The notes under the pieces are model-generated. The model was not told where the DNA came from, searched no databases, and saw only the letters and a list, made by a program, of their open reading frames with translations. The position numbers were made by a program, and so were the translations under genes. DNA of 64,000 nt, from contig CP121321.1 in NCBI GenBank assembly GCA_043585095.1, forward strand, positions 3,162,001 through 3,226,000, read 5' to 3'. This DNA is from JANQIO01 sp043585095 (GTDB taxonomy: Bacteria; Pseudomonadota; Gammaproteobacteria; Pseudomonadales; Halieaceae). Positions 52,957 through 62,637 of this stretch are shown one piece after another. Position 1 is the first letter of the stretch, and the number at the start of each line of letters is the position of its first letter.

Positions 52957-53768
52957 TGCACGCCAGCGCCGATCCAGTATGGGATCGCATTCGCAAAGAA
53001 ACCGCCGCTGAGGTCGCCAAAGAGCCGATCCTAGCCAGCTTCTTGCATGCAACCATTCTTAATCACAGCCGCCTGGAATCTGCTCTGAGCTTTCACCTTG
53101 CCCACATGCTGGACAGTCCAACCGCCTCAGCGCTGCTGCTGCGCGAAGTGATAGAAGGTGCTTTCGACTCCTGCCGCAGTATCGGCGAGGCGATCCGAGA
53201 AGACCTGCTCGCGATCGAAGAGCGCGACTCGGCCTGCAGCAGCCTCTATGTCCCGTTTATTTTTTTCAAGGGCTTTCACGCACTGCAGGCACACCGCGTT
53301 GCGCACTGCCTCTGGGGTGATGGACGACAGTCCATGGCACTGTTCTTCCAGAATCGCGTGTCCAGCATCTTTGCCGTTGATATCCATCCTGCGGCGCGCC
53401 TGGGCCGCGGAATTTTGCTGGATCATGCCACCGGTGTTGTGATCGGAGAGACCGCCGTGGTGGGCAATAATGTCTCGATTTTGCAGTCCGTCACGCTGGG
53501 CGGCACCGGTAAAGAAGAAGGCGATCGTCACCCGAAAGTAGGCGATGGAGTTCTTATCAGCGCGGGCGCTAAAATTCTCGGCAACATTAGCATTGGTGCC
53601 GGTGCGAAAGTCGGCGCGGGTAGCGTGGTTTTACAGGATGTGCCGGAACACACCACGGTGGCGGGCGTGCCCGCGCGCATCGTCGGCCGACCGAGCACCG
53701 ATTCGCCGGCCTTCGATATGGACCACGACTTCCCCTGCGGTGAAGGCCACAGCGAAGAAGAGACGTAG
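52953..53768 (+). CDS. cysE: Serine O-acetyltransferase
   Basis: 271 residues. CysE joins acetyl from acetyl-CoA to serine, the first step to cysteine. It has the helical N domain (about 1-135, including the segment FFKGFHALQAHRVAH with an active-site histidine) and a left-handed beta-helix with HPAARLGRGILLDHATGVVIGETAVVG and the later GGTGKEEGDRHPKVGDGVLI. The length is normal. It starts within the methyltransferase stop (ATGATG at 52953) and converges with hemE. Confidence 0.95.
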   Translation: MMHASADPVWDRIRKETAAEVAKEPILASFLHATILNHSRLESALSFHLAHMLDSPTASALLLREVIEGAFDSCRSIGEAIREDLLAIEERDSACSSLYVPFIFFKGFHALQAHRVAHCLWGDGRQSMALFFQNRVSSIFAVDIHPAARLGRGILLDHATGVVIGETAVVGNNVSILQSVTLGGTGKEEGDRHPKVGDGVLISAGAKILGNISIGAGAKVGAGSVVLQDVPEHTTVAGVPARIVGRPSTDSPAFDMDHDFPCGEGHSEEET

Positions 53769-53769
53769 C

Positions 53770-54837
53770 CTAGGCGCTGTGGTATTGGGGTGACAGTTCT
53801 ACCACTGCGTCGACGAATGCCGTCACGTTGTCAGGGTTGATATCAGGCGTGATGCCGTGACCCAGGTTGAATACGTGCCCCGTCCCGTCGCCGTAGCTCG
53901 CCAGGATTTTGCCTACCTCTTCGCGAATCGCCGCGGGCTCGGCACGCAGCCATGCTGGGTCTAGATTTCCCTGCAGGGCGACACGGTCACCCACACGGGC
54001 GCGTGCATTGCCGATGTTGGTCGTCCAATCGAGGCCTAAACAGTCGGCGCCAATGTCCGCCATCGACTCCAGCCACTGGCCGCCATTCTTTGTGAATACG
54101 ATAATCGGTAGCCGCCGACCTTCGCTCTCGCGTGGAAGCTGCTCAACGATGCGCTTCATATAGGATAGTGAGAATTCCTGATACGCCGCATCGCTCAATG
54201 CGCCACCCCAGGTATCGAAAATCTGCACCGCCTGCGCACCAGCTTCTATCTGGGCCAGTAGATAATCGGCAACAGAGTCAGCGAGTACGCTTAGCAGTTG
54301 GTGCATGACTTCTGGCTGATTGAAGGCCATGGTCTTGGCACGCGCAAAGTCTTTGGAGCTTCCACCCTCGACCATATAAGTCGCCAACGTCCAGGGGCTG
54401 CCAGAGAAACCTATCAGCGGGACGCTGCCCGCAAGCGCTTCGCGAATCGTGCTGACCGCTTTTACAACGTAGTCGAGATCAGAGCGCGCATCGACCACGT
54501 TCAGTGCAGCGACGTCCGCTTCGCTGCGCACGGTTTTATGAAAGCGCGGACCTTCGTTCTCCACGAAATGCAGACCCAGACCCATCGCGTCCGGAATAGT
54601 CAGGATATCGGAGAACAGAATCGCCGCGTCCATCGGATAGCGGCGCAGCGGCTGCAGCGTCACTTCACAGGCCAATTCGGGATTCATGCACAGGTCCATA
54701 AAGGAGCCTGCTTCAGATCGCGTGGCGCGATACTCAGGCAAATAGCGGCCCGCCTGCCGCATCATCCATATGGGCGTACGGTCAACGGGTTCGCGCAGCA
54801 AGGCGCGCAAAAAGCGATCATTTTTTAATTCAGTCAT
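53770..54837 (-). CDS. hemE: Uroporphyrinogen decarboxylase
   Basis: 355 residues, the normal length. It decarboxylates uroporphyrinogen III to coproporphyrinogen III in haem (and, in phototrophs, chlorophyll) synthesis. The active-site loop PIWMMRQAGRYLPEYR (about 22-37) holds the conserved arginines, and DAILFSDILTIPDAMG (about 70-85) the essential aspartate. The start overlaps the gltD stop by one base (TAATG), so it is read with gltBD; this order is kept in Pseudomonas-like bacteria. Confidence 0.97.
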   Translation of the reverse strand: MTELKNDRFLRALLREPVDRTPIWMMRQAGRYLPEYRATRSEAGSFMDLCMNPELACEVTLQPLRRYPMDAAILFSDILTIPDAMGLGLHFVENEGPRFHKTVRSEADVAALNVVDARSDLDYVVKAVSTIREALAGSVPLIGFSGSPWTLATYMVEGGSSKDFARAKTMAFNQPEVMHQLLSVLADSVADYLLAQIEAGAQAVQIFDTWGGALSDAAYQEFSLSYMKRIVEQLPRESEGRRLPIIVFTKNGGQWLESMADIGADCLGLDWTTNIGNARARVGDRVALQGNLDPAWLRAEPAAIREEVGKILASYGDGTGHVFNLGHGITPDINPDNVTAFVDAVVELSPQYHSA

Positions 54838-56258
54838 TAGACATCCAGATAGTCGAGCATGCCCTCTCCGGCCTGGCGCCCTTCCCAGATGGCTGTTACC
54901 ACCAGGTCGGATCCCCGCACCATGTCGCCCCCGGCGAACACCTTGGGATTACTCGTTTGAAATTTATAGGTTTGTTCTTCCGGTGCTACCACACCGTCCC
55001 AATCGTTGGTTGAAACATCAATGTCTGTGAACCATGCGGGCGGGTCGGGCTGAAAGCCAAAGGCAATCACCACCGCGTCGGCGGGCAAAACCTGCTCGCT
55101 GCCGTCAATGGGCTCCGGACGGCGTCGACCGCTCTCGTCGGGTTCTCCCAGGCGCGTCTCGACAACTTTCACTCCCTGCACGCCCTGTCCGTCACCGATA
55201 ATTTCCACCGGTTGCCGATTGTACAGAAACACAACGCCCTCTTCGCGTGCGTTCTTCACCTCACGACGGGAGCCCGGCATGTTCTCTTCGTCACGGCGAT
55301 ACGCACAGGTCACGCTGGCGGCCTGCTGACGAATTGCCGTGCGCACGCAGTCCATCGCTGTATCGCCGCCGCCCAGCACTACCACGCGCTTGCCGGCCAG
55401 ATTCACGTAAGCATCGTCGGGCTGCTCGAAACCCATATTGTTGTTCACATTACCGACCAGATAGGGCAGCGCTTCAATCACCCCGGGCAAGGTCTCGCCC
55501 TCGAAACCGCCGCGCATATACTTGTAGGTGCCCATGCCCAGAAATACCGCGTCGTATTCATCCATCAGTTCCTTGACAGTGATGTCGCGTCCTACCTCTG
55601 TATTCAGACGGAACTCCATGCCCATGTCTTCGAAGATTTCGCGACGACGGGTCATGACGCTTTTTTCCAGCTTGAACTCAGGAATACCAAAGGTCAGCAA
55701 TCCGCCGATCTCGGGATAGCGGTCGAACAAAACCGGCTTAACACCTGCGCGCACCAAAACGTCTGCGCATCCCAGCCCTGCAGGGCCAGCACCAATAATG
55801 GCAACTTTCTTGCCGGTGGGCTCCACATCCGAGAGATCCGGGCGCCAGCCCATAGCGAGCGCGGTATCGGTAATGTACTTTTCTGTGGACCCAATGGTCA
55901 CAGCGCCAAAACCATCCTCCAGGGTACAAGCACCCTCACACAGACGATCCTGCGGGCAAATGCGCCCACAGACCTCGGGTAGTGTATTAGTCTGGTGAGA
56001 GAGTTCGGCGGCCTCAAAAATATTGCCTTCCGCGATGAGCTTGAGCCAGTTGGGAATCAGGTTGTGGACCGGGCACTTCCACTCGCAATAGGGATTGCCG
56101 CACTCCAGGCAACGCTCCGCCTGGTGCTCTACCTGATCTTTGCCGTATTCATCATAGATCTCGACGTACTGGGTTTTGCGCGCCTGAATATGCTTCTTGT
56201 CAGGGTCCTGACGCGGTACGTCGACAAACTGGAAATCATTCGCAAGACGCTCAGCCAT
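54837..56258 (-). CDS. gltD: Glutamate synthase small subunit
   Basis: 473 residues. The N-terminal iron-sulfur part has CLECGNPYCEWKCPVHN and CGRICPQDRLCEGAC. The FAD-binding part has IIGAGPAGLGCADVL and the NADPH-binding part VVLGGGDTAMDCVRTA. The C-terminal PKVFAGGDMVRG completes the FAD site. It passes electrons from NADPH to the GltB subunit. It starts 4 bases after the gltB stop, and the next gene hemE overlaps its end. Confidence 0.97.
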   Translation of the reverse strand: MAERLANDFQFVDVPRQDPDKKHIQARKTQYVEIYDEYGKDQVEHQAERCLECGNPYCEWKCPVHNLIPNWLKLIAEGNIFEAAELSHQTNTLPEVCGRICPQDRLCEGACTLEDGFGAVTIGSTEKYITDTALAMGWRPDLSDVEPTGKKVAIIGAGPAGLGCADVLVRAGVKPVLFDRYPEIGGLLTFGIPEFKLEKSVMTRRREIFEDMGMEFRLNTEVGRDITVKELMDEYDAVFLGMGTYKYMRGGFEGETLPGVIEALPYLVGNVNNNMGFEQPDDAYVNLAGKRVVVLGGGDTAMDCVRTAIRQQAASVTCAYRRDEENMPGSRREVKNAREEGVVFLYNRQPVEIIGDGQGVQGVKVVETRLGEPDESGRRRPEPIDGSEQVLPADAVVIAFGFQPDPPAWFTDIDVSTNDWDGVVAPEEQTYKFQTSNPKVFAGGDMVRGSDLVVTAIWEGRQAGEGMLDYLDV

Positions 56259-56262
56259 GGTA

Positions 56263-59200
56263 TCAATCCGTATCTCTCAGTCGGGACAGAAGCCGATCAA
56301 GGTCTGCCGCCTTCGGTTTCACAAGCCAGAATTTGCCGACGTAATCGGCGAATTCATCCAACAACGTTTGCCCCCACTTTGAGCCGGTCTCATCAACGAA
56401 CTCCCGTAGTGTGGCTCTCAGGTGGTGTCGGTAAGCCTCAAAGGTTTCTGTGCTGATGCGATGAATCTCGACCAGCTCGCTGTTGTAGCGGTCAATAAAG
56501 CGGCGATCTTCGTCCAACACATAGGCGAAGCCACCGGTCATACCTGCACCAAAGTTTTGCCCGGTGGGGCCGAGTACCGTGACGTTGCCACCAGTCATGT
56601 ATTCGCAGCAATGATCGCCCGCTGCCTCCACAACGGCCACTGCGCCGGAATTCCGCACGGCGAAGCGCTCACCCGCAACGCCTGCAGCATAGAGCTTGCC
56701 GCCGGTGGCGCCATATAGACAGGTATTACCGATAATAGACGTATCCCGGGAATTAAAGCGCGAGCCCTTGGGCGGGTATACCACCAGCTTGCCGCCTGCC
56801 ATGCCCTTGCCGACGTAGTCATTGCTATCGCCTTCAAGATACATGTTCAAACCGCCGGCGTTCCAAACACCAAAGCTTTGCCCTGCCGTGCCCTTCAAGC
56901 GAAGCGTTACCGGCGCATCATTCATACCGACATTGCCGTGACGTCGAGCGATCTCGCCGCTGAGCCGAGCACCGATAGACCGATCGCAGTTGGTTACGTC
57001 GAAGCTCCATTCACCGCCCTGTTTATCCGCAATAGCGGGCAGGATCGCCTCAACCATTGCCTCTGCTTTCTCACCACGGTCGAAGGGGTCATTTGACGCG
57101 ACCTCGCAGAATTCTGGCCGCCCTTCTGCCGCCGGGTCCTTGAATAGAATAGGGCTCAGGTCGAGACGCGACTGCTTCGCGGTATCACCAGAAATCGCTT
57201 CCAGCAAATCCGCTCGACCAATCAGCTCATCCAGTGAGCGCACGCCCAATCGCGCCATCCATTCCCGCGTTTCTTCCGCCATAAAGCGAATGAAGTTCAC
57301 GACCGTATCAACCGTGCCCTGGAAATGATCCTCGCGCAGCCTTTCATTCTGGGTCGCAACACCGGTGGCGCAATTATTGAGGTGACAAATTCGCAGGTAC
57401 TTACAGCCCAGTGCAACCATGGGTGCGGTACCAAAACCGAAGCTCTCCGCTCCCAGCATAGCAGCCTTAACCACGTCCAGGCCTGTTTTGAGACCGCCAT
57501 CGGTTTGCACGCGGACCTTGCCGCGCAACATATTGCCGCGCAGGGTCTGGTGTACTTCTGCGAGACCCAGTTCCCAGGGTGACCCCGCATAACGGATAGA
57601 GGTGAGCGGGCTGGCCGCCGTGCCGCCGTCGTAGCCAGAGATAGTGATCAGATCCGCATAGGCTTTGGCAACGCCCGCCGCAATTGTGCCCACGCCGGGC
57701 TCAGACACCAGCTTTACCGACACCAAAGCGTTGGGGTTGACCTGCTTGAGGTCAAAAATGAGCTGCGCCAAATCTTCGATAGAGTAAATGTCGTGATGGG
57801 GCGGAGGTGATATCAGCGTAACCCCTGGCACTGAGAAACGCAGCCGGGCGATAAGGTCGTTGACCTTGCCGCCGGGTAACTGGCCGCCTTCGCCAGGCTT
57901 GGCGCCTTGCGCAATCTTGATCTGTAAGACTTCAGCATTAACCAGATAGTGCGGCGTGACCCCAAAGCGGCCGGACGCAATCTGCTTAATCTTGGAGCTA
58001 CGCTCGGTGCCATATCGAGCAGGGTCTTCGCCCCCCTCACCGGAGTTGCTGCGCGCACCCAGACTGTTCATAGCCACGGCAAGCGCTTCGTGGGCCTCGG
58101 GGCTCAAGGCGCCCAGGGACATACCCGCTGTGTCAAAACGCGGCGTGATGGCCTCAATTGGTTCCACTTCATCCAGTGGTATCGGGGTTGGCGCTTCCTT
58201 CAATGCGAACAGGTCGCGCAGGGTCGCTGCCGGACGCTCGTTAACAAGGGCCGCATAGACCTTCCAGCGAGCGTAGTCGCCGGTGCGCACGGCCTCCTGC
58301 AGGCGCGTAACCACATCCGGGTTGAATGCGTGGTATTCCTGTCCGTGCACGAACTTAAGCAAACCGCCTGGATCAATCGGCTTGCGCTTGGTCCAGGCCA
58401 GCTTGGCCAGGGCTTTCTGGTCCGACTCAAGCTCGTCGAAACCGGCACCTTCGATGCGGCTGGCGACGCCTGTGAAGCAGTGGTTGGATACTTCTCGAGA
58501 CAGGCCCACGGCCTCGAAAAGTTGTGCACCGCGATAGGATGCAATCGTCGAAATGCCCATCTTGGACATGATCTTGAGCAGGCCCTTATTAATGCCTTTG
58601 CGGTAGTTCTTGTAACAGCGACCTGGCTCACCCAGCAGTTCGCCGCTGCGGATCAAATCATCGAGCACCGCATAAGACAGGTAGGGATAGATTGCGGTCG
58701 CACCAAAACCAATCAGACAGGCAAAGTGGTGGGAGTCGCGTGCCGTGGCAGTTTCAATCACCAGATTGGCGTCGCAGCGCAGACCTGCACGAATCAAACT
58801 GTGGTGCACTGCACCGGTGGCCAACAGTGCATGAATAGGCAACAAGCCCTTTTCAAGGCCGCGGTCAGACAGTACCAACACGACTTTGCCATCGCGGGTC
58901 GCGGCTGCAGCGCGCTCACACAGCACATCAATCGCTTCCGACAGGCTCAACTTCTCGGGATCATAAGAAAGGTTCAGCGTGCAGGACTCGAACTGATCGC
59001 CGTCGTCAAAATTGAGCAGGCGAGAAAACTTGCCCGGGGAAAGTACCGGAGACGTCAGGATAACGCGCTCTGCGTGCTCGGGGCCTTCATAAAATACATT
59101 CTTTTCGCGGCCCAGATCGGTTTCCAGCGACATTACAATCTGCTCTCGCAGCGGGTCGATTGGCGGGTTGGTCACCTGAGCGAACTTCTGCCGGAAGTAG

Positions 59201-60705
59201 TCGTAAACAGAGCGTTGCCTGCGCGACAACACCGCCATCGGCGTATCGTCGCCCATGGATCCCACCGCTTCATTGCCCGCTTCGCCCAACGGCCTGAGCA
59301 CCTGATCGCGCTCTTCAAAGCTGACCTGGAACATTTTCATATAGGTCTGCAGTTCGGAACGGTCCACGCCGGGGTCTTGTTCGGCCGCAAACGTGCCTTC
59401 AATACGGCGCGATGCCTGTTTCAGCCACTCTTTGTAGGGGTGCCGATTTTTGAGCAGGTCATCAACGTCCTCTGTCTTTAAAAGCTCGCCGGTTTGGGTG
59501 TCGACCACTAGCATTTGCCCGGGACCAACTCTACCCTTCTCGAGCACTGACTCCGGCTTGTAGCCGTGGGTGCCGACTTCGGAAGCAACGGTGATAAAGC
59601 CATCATCGGTTTTAACCCAGCGCGCCGGGCGCAGGCCGTTTCTATCCAACATGCAGACCGCATAGCGGCCATCCGTCAGTACGATGCCGGCGGGGCCATC
59701 CCAGGGCTCCATGTGCATTGAGTAATACTCATAGAAAGCCTTGAGGTCAGGGTCCATATCCTCGCGGTTCTGCCAGGCGGGCGGTATTAGCATGCGCAAG
59801 GCGCGCAGCATCTCCACGCCGCCGGTGCGCAACACGTCCAGCATATTGTCCAGGCTGGATGAATCGGAGCCGGTGCGGTTAACCAGCGGGGATATCTCTT
59901 CGATGTTGGGCAGGCGCTCGGTCTTGAACAACGCAGAGCGCGCCTCCGACCAGTTGCGGTTGCCCTCAATAGTGTTGATCTCACCATTGTGTGCCAGCAG
60001 CCGGAAAGGCTGAGCCAGAGGCCACTTGGGCAGCGTGTTAGTAGAAAAGCGCTGGTGGAAAACGCAAATCGCTGTTTCCAGACTACTGTCGCCCAGATCC
60101 GGATAAAACTGGGCGAGATCCGCAGGCATCATCAGGCCTTTGTATGAAACCACTTTGCTGCTGATGGTGCAGATATAGAATTCGTCATGGCCCTCAAGCC
60201 GTATCTCTGCCTTTCTGCGCGCCACAAAAAGCTTGGTTGCAAGCGCCTCTTCAGAAAAGTCCGGTGCGTCGATAAACAGTTGTTCAATACGGGGCATATT
60301 GCCGGTGGCAATCTCGCCGAGGACGCTGGGATCGGTGGGCACAACCCGCCAGCCCACGGTGGCCATTCCCTGTTCCGAGATAACCGCCTCCAGCGCTGCA
60401 CGTTCTTCGGCAGCATCTGCTGCATCCCGACTCAGGAATATCATGCCAACGGCATATTGTTCCGCAAGATCCTTCCCAAATTCGGCCGTGGCAGTGGCGC
60501 GCATGAAGCCGTCAGGCATCTGCAACAACAATCCACAGCCGTCACCGGTTTTGCCATCTGCAGCGATGCCACCACGGTGCGTCATGCAGGTCAAAGACTC
60601 GATGGCGGTTTGCAACAGGCGATGGCTTGCCTCGCCCGTTGTATGGGCGATTAGGCCGAAGCCGCAGTTATCGCGAAATTCTTCAGGGCGATAAAGGCCT
60701 TGAGT
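56263..60705 (-). CDS. gltB: Glutamate synthase large subunit
   Basis: 1480 residues, converting 2-oxoglutarate and glutamine to two glutamates. The start at 60705 is chosen because it gives MTQGLYRPEEFRDNCGFGL, where Cys15 becomes the N-terminal nucleophile after loss of a 14-residue propeptide. A TTG-started frame to 60738 is less likely. The glutaminase domain holds the catalytic Cys; the FMN-binding synthase domain includes the 3Fe-4S cysteines in CKYLRICHLNNCATG; the C-terminal beta-helix carries the GGNVTVLGPTGQNFGAGMTGG repeat pattern. A long antisense frame in this gene is a compositional shadow. Confidence 0.97.
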   Translation of the reverse strand, partial: TQGLYRPEEFRDNCGFGLIAHTTGEASHRLLQTAIESLTCMTHRGGIAADGKTGDGCGLLLQMPDGFMRATATAEFGKDLAEQYAVGMIFLSRDAADAAEERAALEAVISEQGMATVGWRVVPTDPSVLGEIATGNMPRIEQLFIDAPDFSEEALATKLFVARRKAEIRLEGHDEFYICTISSKVVSYKGLMMPADLAQFYPDLGDSSLETAICVFHQRFSTNTLPKWPLAQPFRLLAHNGEINTIEGNRNWSEARSALFKTERLPNIEEISPLVNRTGSDSSSLDNMLDVLRTGGVEMLRALRMLIPPAWQNREDMDPDLKAFYEYYSMHMEPWDGPAGIVLTDGRYAVCMLDRNGLRPARWVKTDDGFITVASEVGTHGYKPESVLEKGRVGPGQMLVVDTQTGELLKTEDVDDLLKNRHPYKEWLKQASRRIEGTFAAEQDPGVDRSELQTYMKMFQVSFEERDQVLRPLGEAGNEAVGSMGDDTPMAVLSRRQRSVYDYFRQKFAQVTNPPIDPLREQIVMSLETDLGREKNVFYEGPEHAERVILTSPVLSPGKFSRLLNFDDGDQFESCTLNLSYDPEKLSLSEAIDVLCERAAAATRDGKVVLVLSDRGLEKGLLPIHALLATGAVHHSLIRAGLRCDANLVIETATARDSHHFACLIGFGATAIYPYLSYAVLDDLIRSGELLGEPGRCYKNYRKGINKGLLKIMSKMGISTIASYRGAQLFEAVGLSREVSNHCFTGVASRIEGAGFDELESDQKALAKLAWTKRKPIDPGGLLKFVHGQEYHAFNPDVVTRLQEAVRTGDYARWKVYAALVNERPAATLRDLFALKEAPTPIPLDEVEPIEAITPRFDTAGMSLGALSPEAHEALAVAMNSLGARSNSGEGGEDPARYGTERSSKIKQIASGRFGVTPHYLVNAEVLQIKIAQGAKPGEGGQLPGGKVNDLIARLRFSVPGVTLISPPPHHDIYSIEDLAQLIFDLKQVNPNALVSVKLVSEPGVGTIAAGVAKAYADLITISGYDGGTAASPLTSIRYAGSPWELGLAEVHQTLRGNMLRGKVRVQTDGGLKTGLDVVKAAMLGAESFGFGTAPMVALGCKYLRICHLNNCATGVATQNERLREDHFQGTVDTVVNFIRFMAEETREWMARLGVRSLDELIGRADLLEAISGDTAKQSRLDLSPILFKDPAAEGRPEFCEVASNDPFDRGEKAEAMVEAILPAIADKQGGEWSFDVTNCDRSIGARLSGEIARRHGNVGMNDAPVTLRLKGTAGQSFGVWNAGGLNMYLEGDSNDYVGKGMAGGKLVVYPPKGSRFNSRDTSIIGNTCLYGATGGKLYAAGVAGERFAVRNSGAVAVVEAAGDHCCEYMTGGNVTVLGPTGQNFGAGMTGGFAYVLDEDRRFIDRYNSELVEIHRISTETFEAYRHHLRATLREFVDETGSKWGQTLLDEFADYVGKFWLVKPKAADLDRLLSRLRDTD

Positions 60706-60993
60706 CATAGAAGATCCCAAAAAAGGTTTATTTAACAACCGGTTACAAAGGCAGTTACACAGGGAATGCGCACCGAATTCCGGGCGAACGCCAAAAGGCC
60801 GGTAATTCTACACAGAATGCACTACTGCGAACAATCTGAACGCGTCCGGAACGAGGCTGATTGTGCACTAGTTTCAGCATGCTCTACGGAGCGGTTAGTC
60901 GACCTAAGCTGCACGGTGGCGATCGCGCTGAAGGCCCAGGCGCTCAGGAGTGTACCTGAAATCTATACGTATGGCAGAACCGGAAAGTTCACT
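60706..60993. other. 288-base gap between gltB and aroB
   Basis: In Pseudomonas-like genomes a SPOR/DamX-type gene usually lies between aroB and gltB. Here there is none: no credible frame, no repeat of note. The gap presumably contains the gltB promoter; GGTTGTTAAATAAACC upstream of gltB on the minus strand is AT-rich but no clear hexamer pair could be assigned. Confidence 0.55.
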
Positions 60994-62094
60994 CTACTCA
61001 TTATCTCGGGAGGCATCCAGAAACGCCGTCAGTCGTGCTTCGGTGACATCGTCAACGATGCGCGCTGAGCCAATTGCATCCAATAAGATCAGCCGCAGGC
61101 GCCCGTCTATCACTTTCTTATCCCGCTGCATCAGCGCCAGGAATTGCGCTGAGCTCATATCCTCAGGCGGCTGCACCGGCAGACCTGCTTCACCTAGCAG
61201 CGAAAGCAGCGGTGCAACCTCTTCAGCAGGAAATGCTGTGTGCTCGGCAGATAGCCTGGCTGCAATGGCCATGCCTGCGCCGACGGCCTCGCCGTGCAGC
61301 CAGTTGCCATAACCCTGGGCGGTTTCGATCGCGTGACCAAAAGTGTGTCCGTAGTTAAGCAGTGCACGCTGCCCGGACTCGCGTTCGTCAGCTGCTACGA
61401 CGCGCGCCTTGTTTTGACATGAGCGCTCTATGGCTTGCGCGACGGCAGCTTCTTCGAGCGCGCGTAGAGCCGTCATATTCTGTTGCAGCCAGCGATAAAA
61501 AGATTCGTCGCCGATCAAGCCGTACTTGATGATTTCTGCCAAACCTGCGGAGAGCTCACGCTCTGGCAGCGTGTCGAGGGTGTCTAAATCGATGAACACC
61601 GCTGCAGGCTGATAGAAGGACCCAATCATATTCTTGCCCAGAGGGTGATTGACTGCGGTTTTACCACCCACGGAACTATCAACCTGCGACAACAGTGTGG
61701 TCGGCGCCTGGATAAAGTTCACGCCGCGCTGGTAGGTCGCCGCGGCAAATCCGGTCATATCACCCACCACACCCCCGCCGAGGGCGATCAGGGTCGTACT
61801 GCGATTATGGCCGTCCTCCAGCAAGCGATCATAGATGCTGGACAGCGTATCCAGTGTTTTGTACTGCTCACCGTCCGGAAGGACAATATGGGTAAAGAGG
61901 TCGATATCACCAAGCGTTTGCTCAATGCGTGCCGCGTACAGTGGCGCCACCGTCTCGTTGCTAACCAGGGCGACCTGCCGACCCGTCACATGAGAGCGCA
62001 GTCGGTCGGTGTCCGCCAGCAGCTCGCGGCCGATATAGATCGGGTAACTGCGAGCATCCAAAGATACTTCGAGTGTGTGCATCAGCACGGTCAT
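60994..62094 (-). CDS. aroB: 3-dehydroquinate synthase
   Basis: About 366 residues from the ATG at 62094 (the frame opens with a TTG at 62100; a further ATG is at 62082). Second step of the shikimate pathway. Marks are ALGGGVVGDMTGFAAATYQRG, PTTLLSQVDSSVGGKTAVNH, AGLAEIIKYGLI, and the metal ligands in LNYGHTFGHAIE and WLHGEAVGAGM. The start lies 12 bases after the aroK stop; the two form the usual aroK-aroB pair. Confidence 0.97.
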   Translation of the reverse strand: MTVLMHTLEVSLDARSYPIYIGRELLADTDRLRSHVTGRQVALVSNETVAPLYAARIEQTLGDIDLFTHIVLPDGEQYKTLDTLSSIYDRLLEDGHNRSTTLIALGGGVVGDMTGFAAATYQRGVNFIQAPTTLLSQVDSSVGGKTAVNHPLGKNMIGSFYQPAAVFIDLDTLDTLPERELSAGLAEIIKYGLIGDESFYRWLQQNMTALRALEEAAVAQAIERSCQNKARVVAADERESGQRALLNYGHTFGHAIETAQGYGNWLHGEAVGAGMAIAARLSAEHTAFPAEEVAPLLSLLGEAGLPVQPPEDMSSAQFLALMQRDKKVIDGRLRLILLDAIGSARIVDDVTEARLTAFLDASRDNE

Positions 62095-62106
62095 GGTCAA
62101 CAGTCT

Positions 62107-62634
62107 CTAGTTCTTGTGGTTCTCTTGGAGCATATTCACCAGGCGCTGCGCGACGTTGCGCGGTGGTTCGCTATCGGTCTGGACGACGATGTCGGCAATT
62201 TCTCGATACAACGGGTCGCGTTCGTTCATCAGCTGCGCCAGGCGAGCCGCCGGGTCATCAACTTGCAGCAGCGGGCGATTGCGATCTCGCGCCGTGCGCT
62301 CCACCTGTCTTTCCAAAGACGCGTAAAGGTAAACCACGTCGCCACGCGCTGCTAGCGCTTGCCGGTTCTCCGGACGCAAAACCGCACCGCCGCCGGTGGC
62401 CAGCACGATACTGTTGCGCTGACTGAGGTCAGCAATAACTTTCGCTTCGCGATCCCGGAAGCCTGCTTCACCCTCGACATCAAAAATCCAGGGGATGTCC
62501 GCGCCTGCCCGTTCTTCAACGACCAGGTCAGAGTCTACAAAATCGAGCCTGAGCGCCTGCGCGAGCAGCCGGCCAATTGTGGTCTTCCCGGCGCCCATCG
62601 GGCCCACCAGGAAGACCCTGCCAACGCCTGCCAT
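62107..62634 (-). CDS. aroK: Shikimate kinase I
   Basis: 175 residues with all catalytic marks: Walker A GPMGAGKTT at 11-19, DSD at 34-36, R58 position GFRDREA, ATGGGAV, lid NRPLL and RDPLYREIAD. It phosphorylates shikimate. It sits between pilQ (3 bases upstream) and aroB, the conserved order. It is the canonical copy; a divergent relative is encoded at 17960-18493. Confidence 0.97.
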   Translation of the reverse strand: MAGVGRVFLVGPMGAGKTTIGRLLAQALRLDFVDSDLVVEERAGADIPWIFDVEGEAGFRDREAKVIADLSQRNSIVLATGGGAVLRPENRQALAARGDVVYLYASLERQVERTARDRNRPLLQVDDPAARLAQLMNERDPLYREIADIVVQTDSEPPRNVAQRLVNMLQENHKN

Positions 62635-62637
62635 ATG

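Noticed and set aside
53770..54837. hemE as part of a photosynthesis gene cluster
   Set aside because: It is in the conserved gltBD-hemE order and no bch, crt or puf genes are in the window.
57949..59481. 510-codon open frame on the plus strand inside gltB
   Set aside because: Fully antisense to a catalytically complete gltB and its product shows no family likeness. High GC and codon bias produce such long shadow frames.
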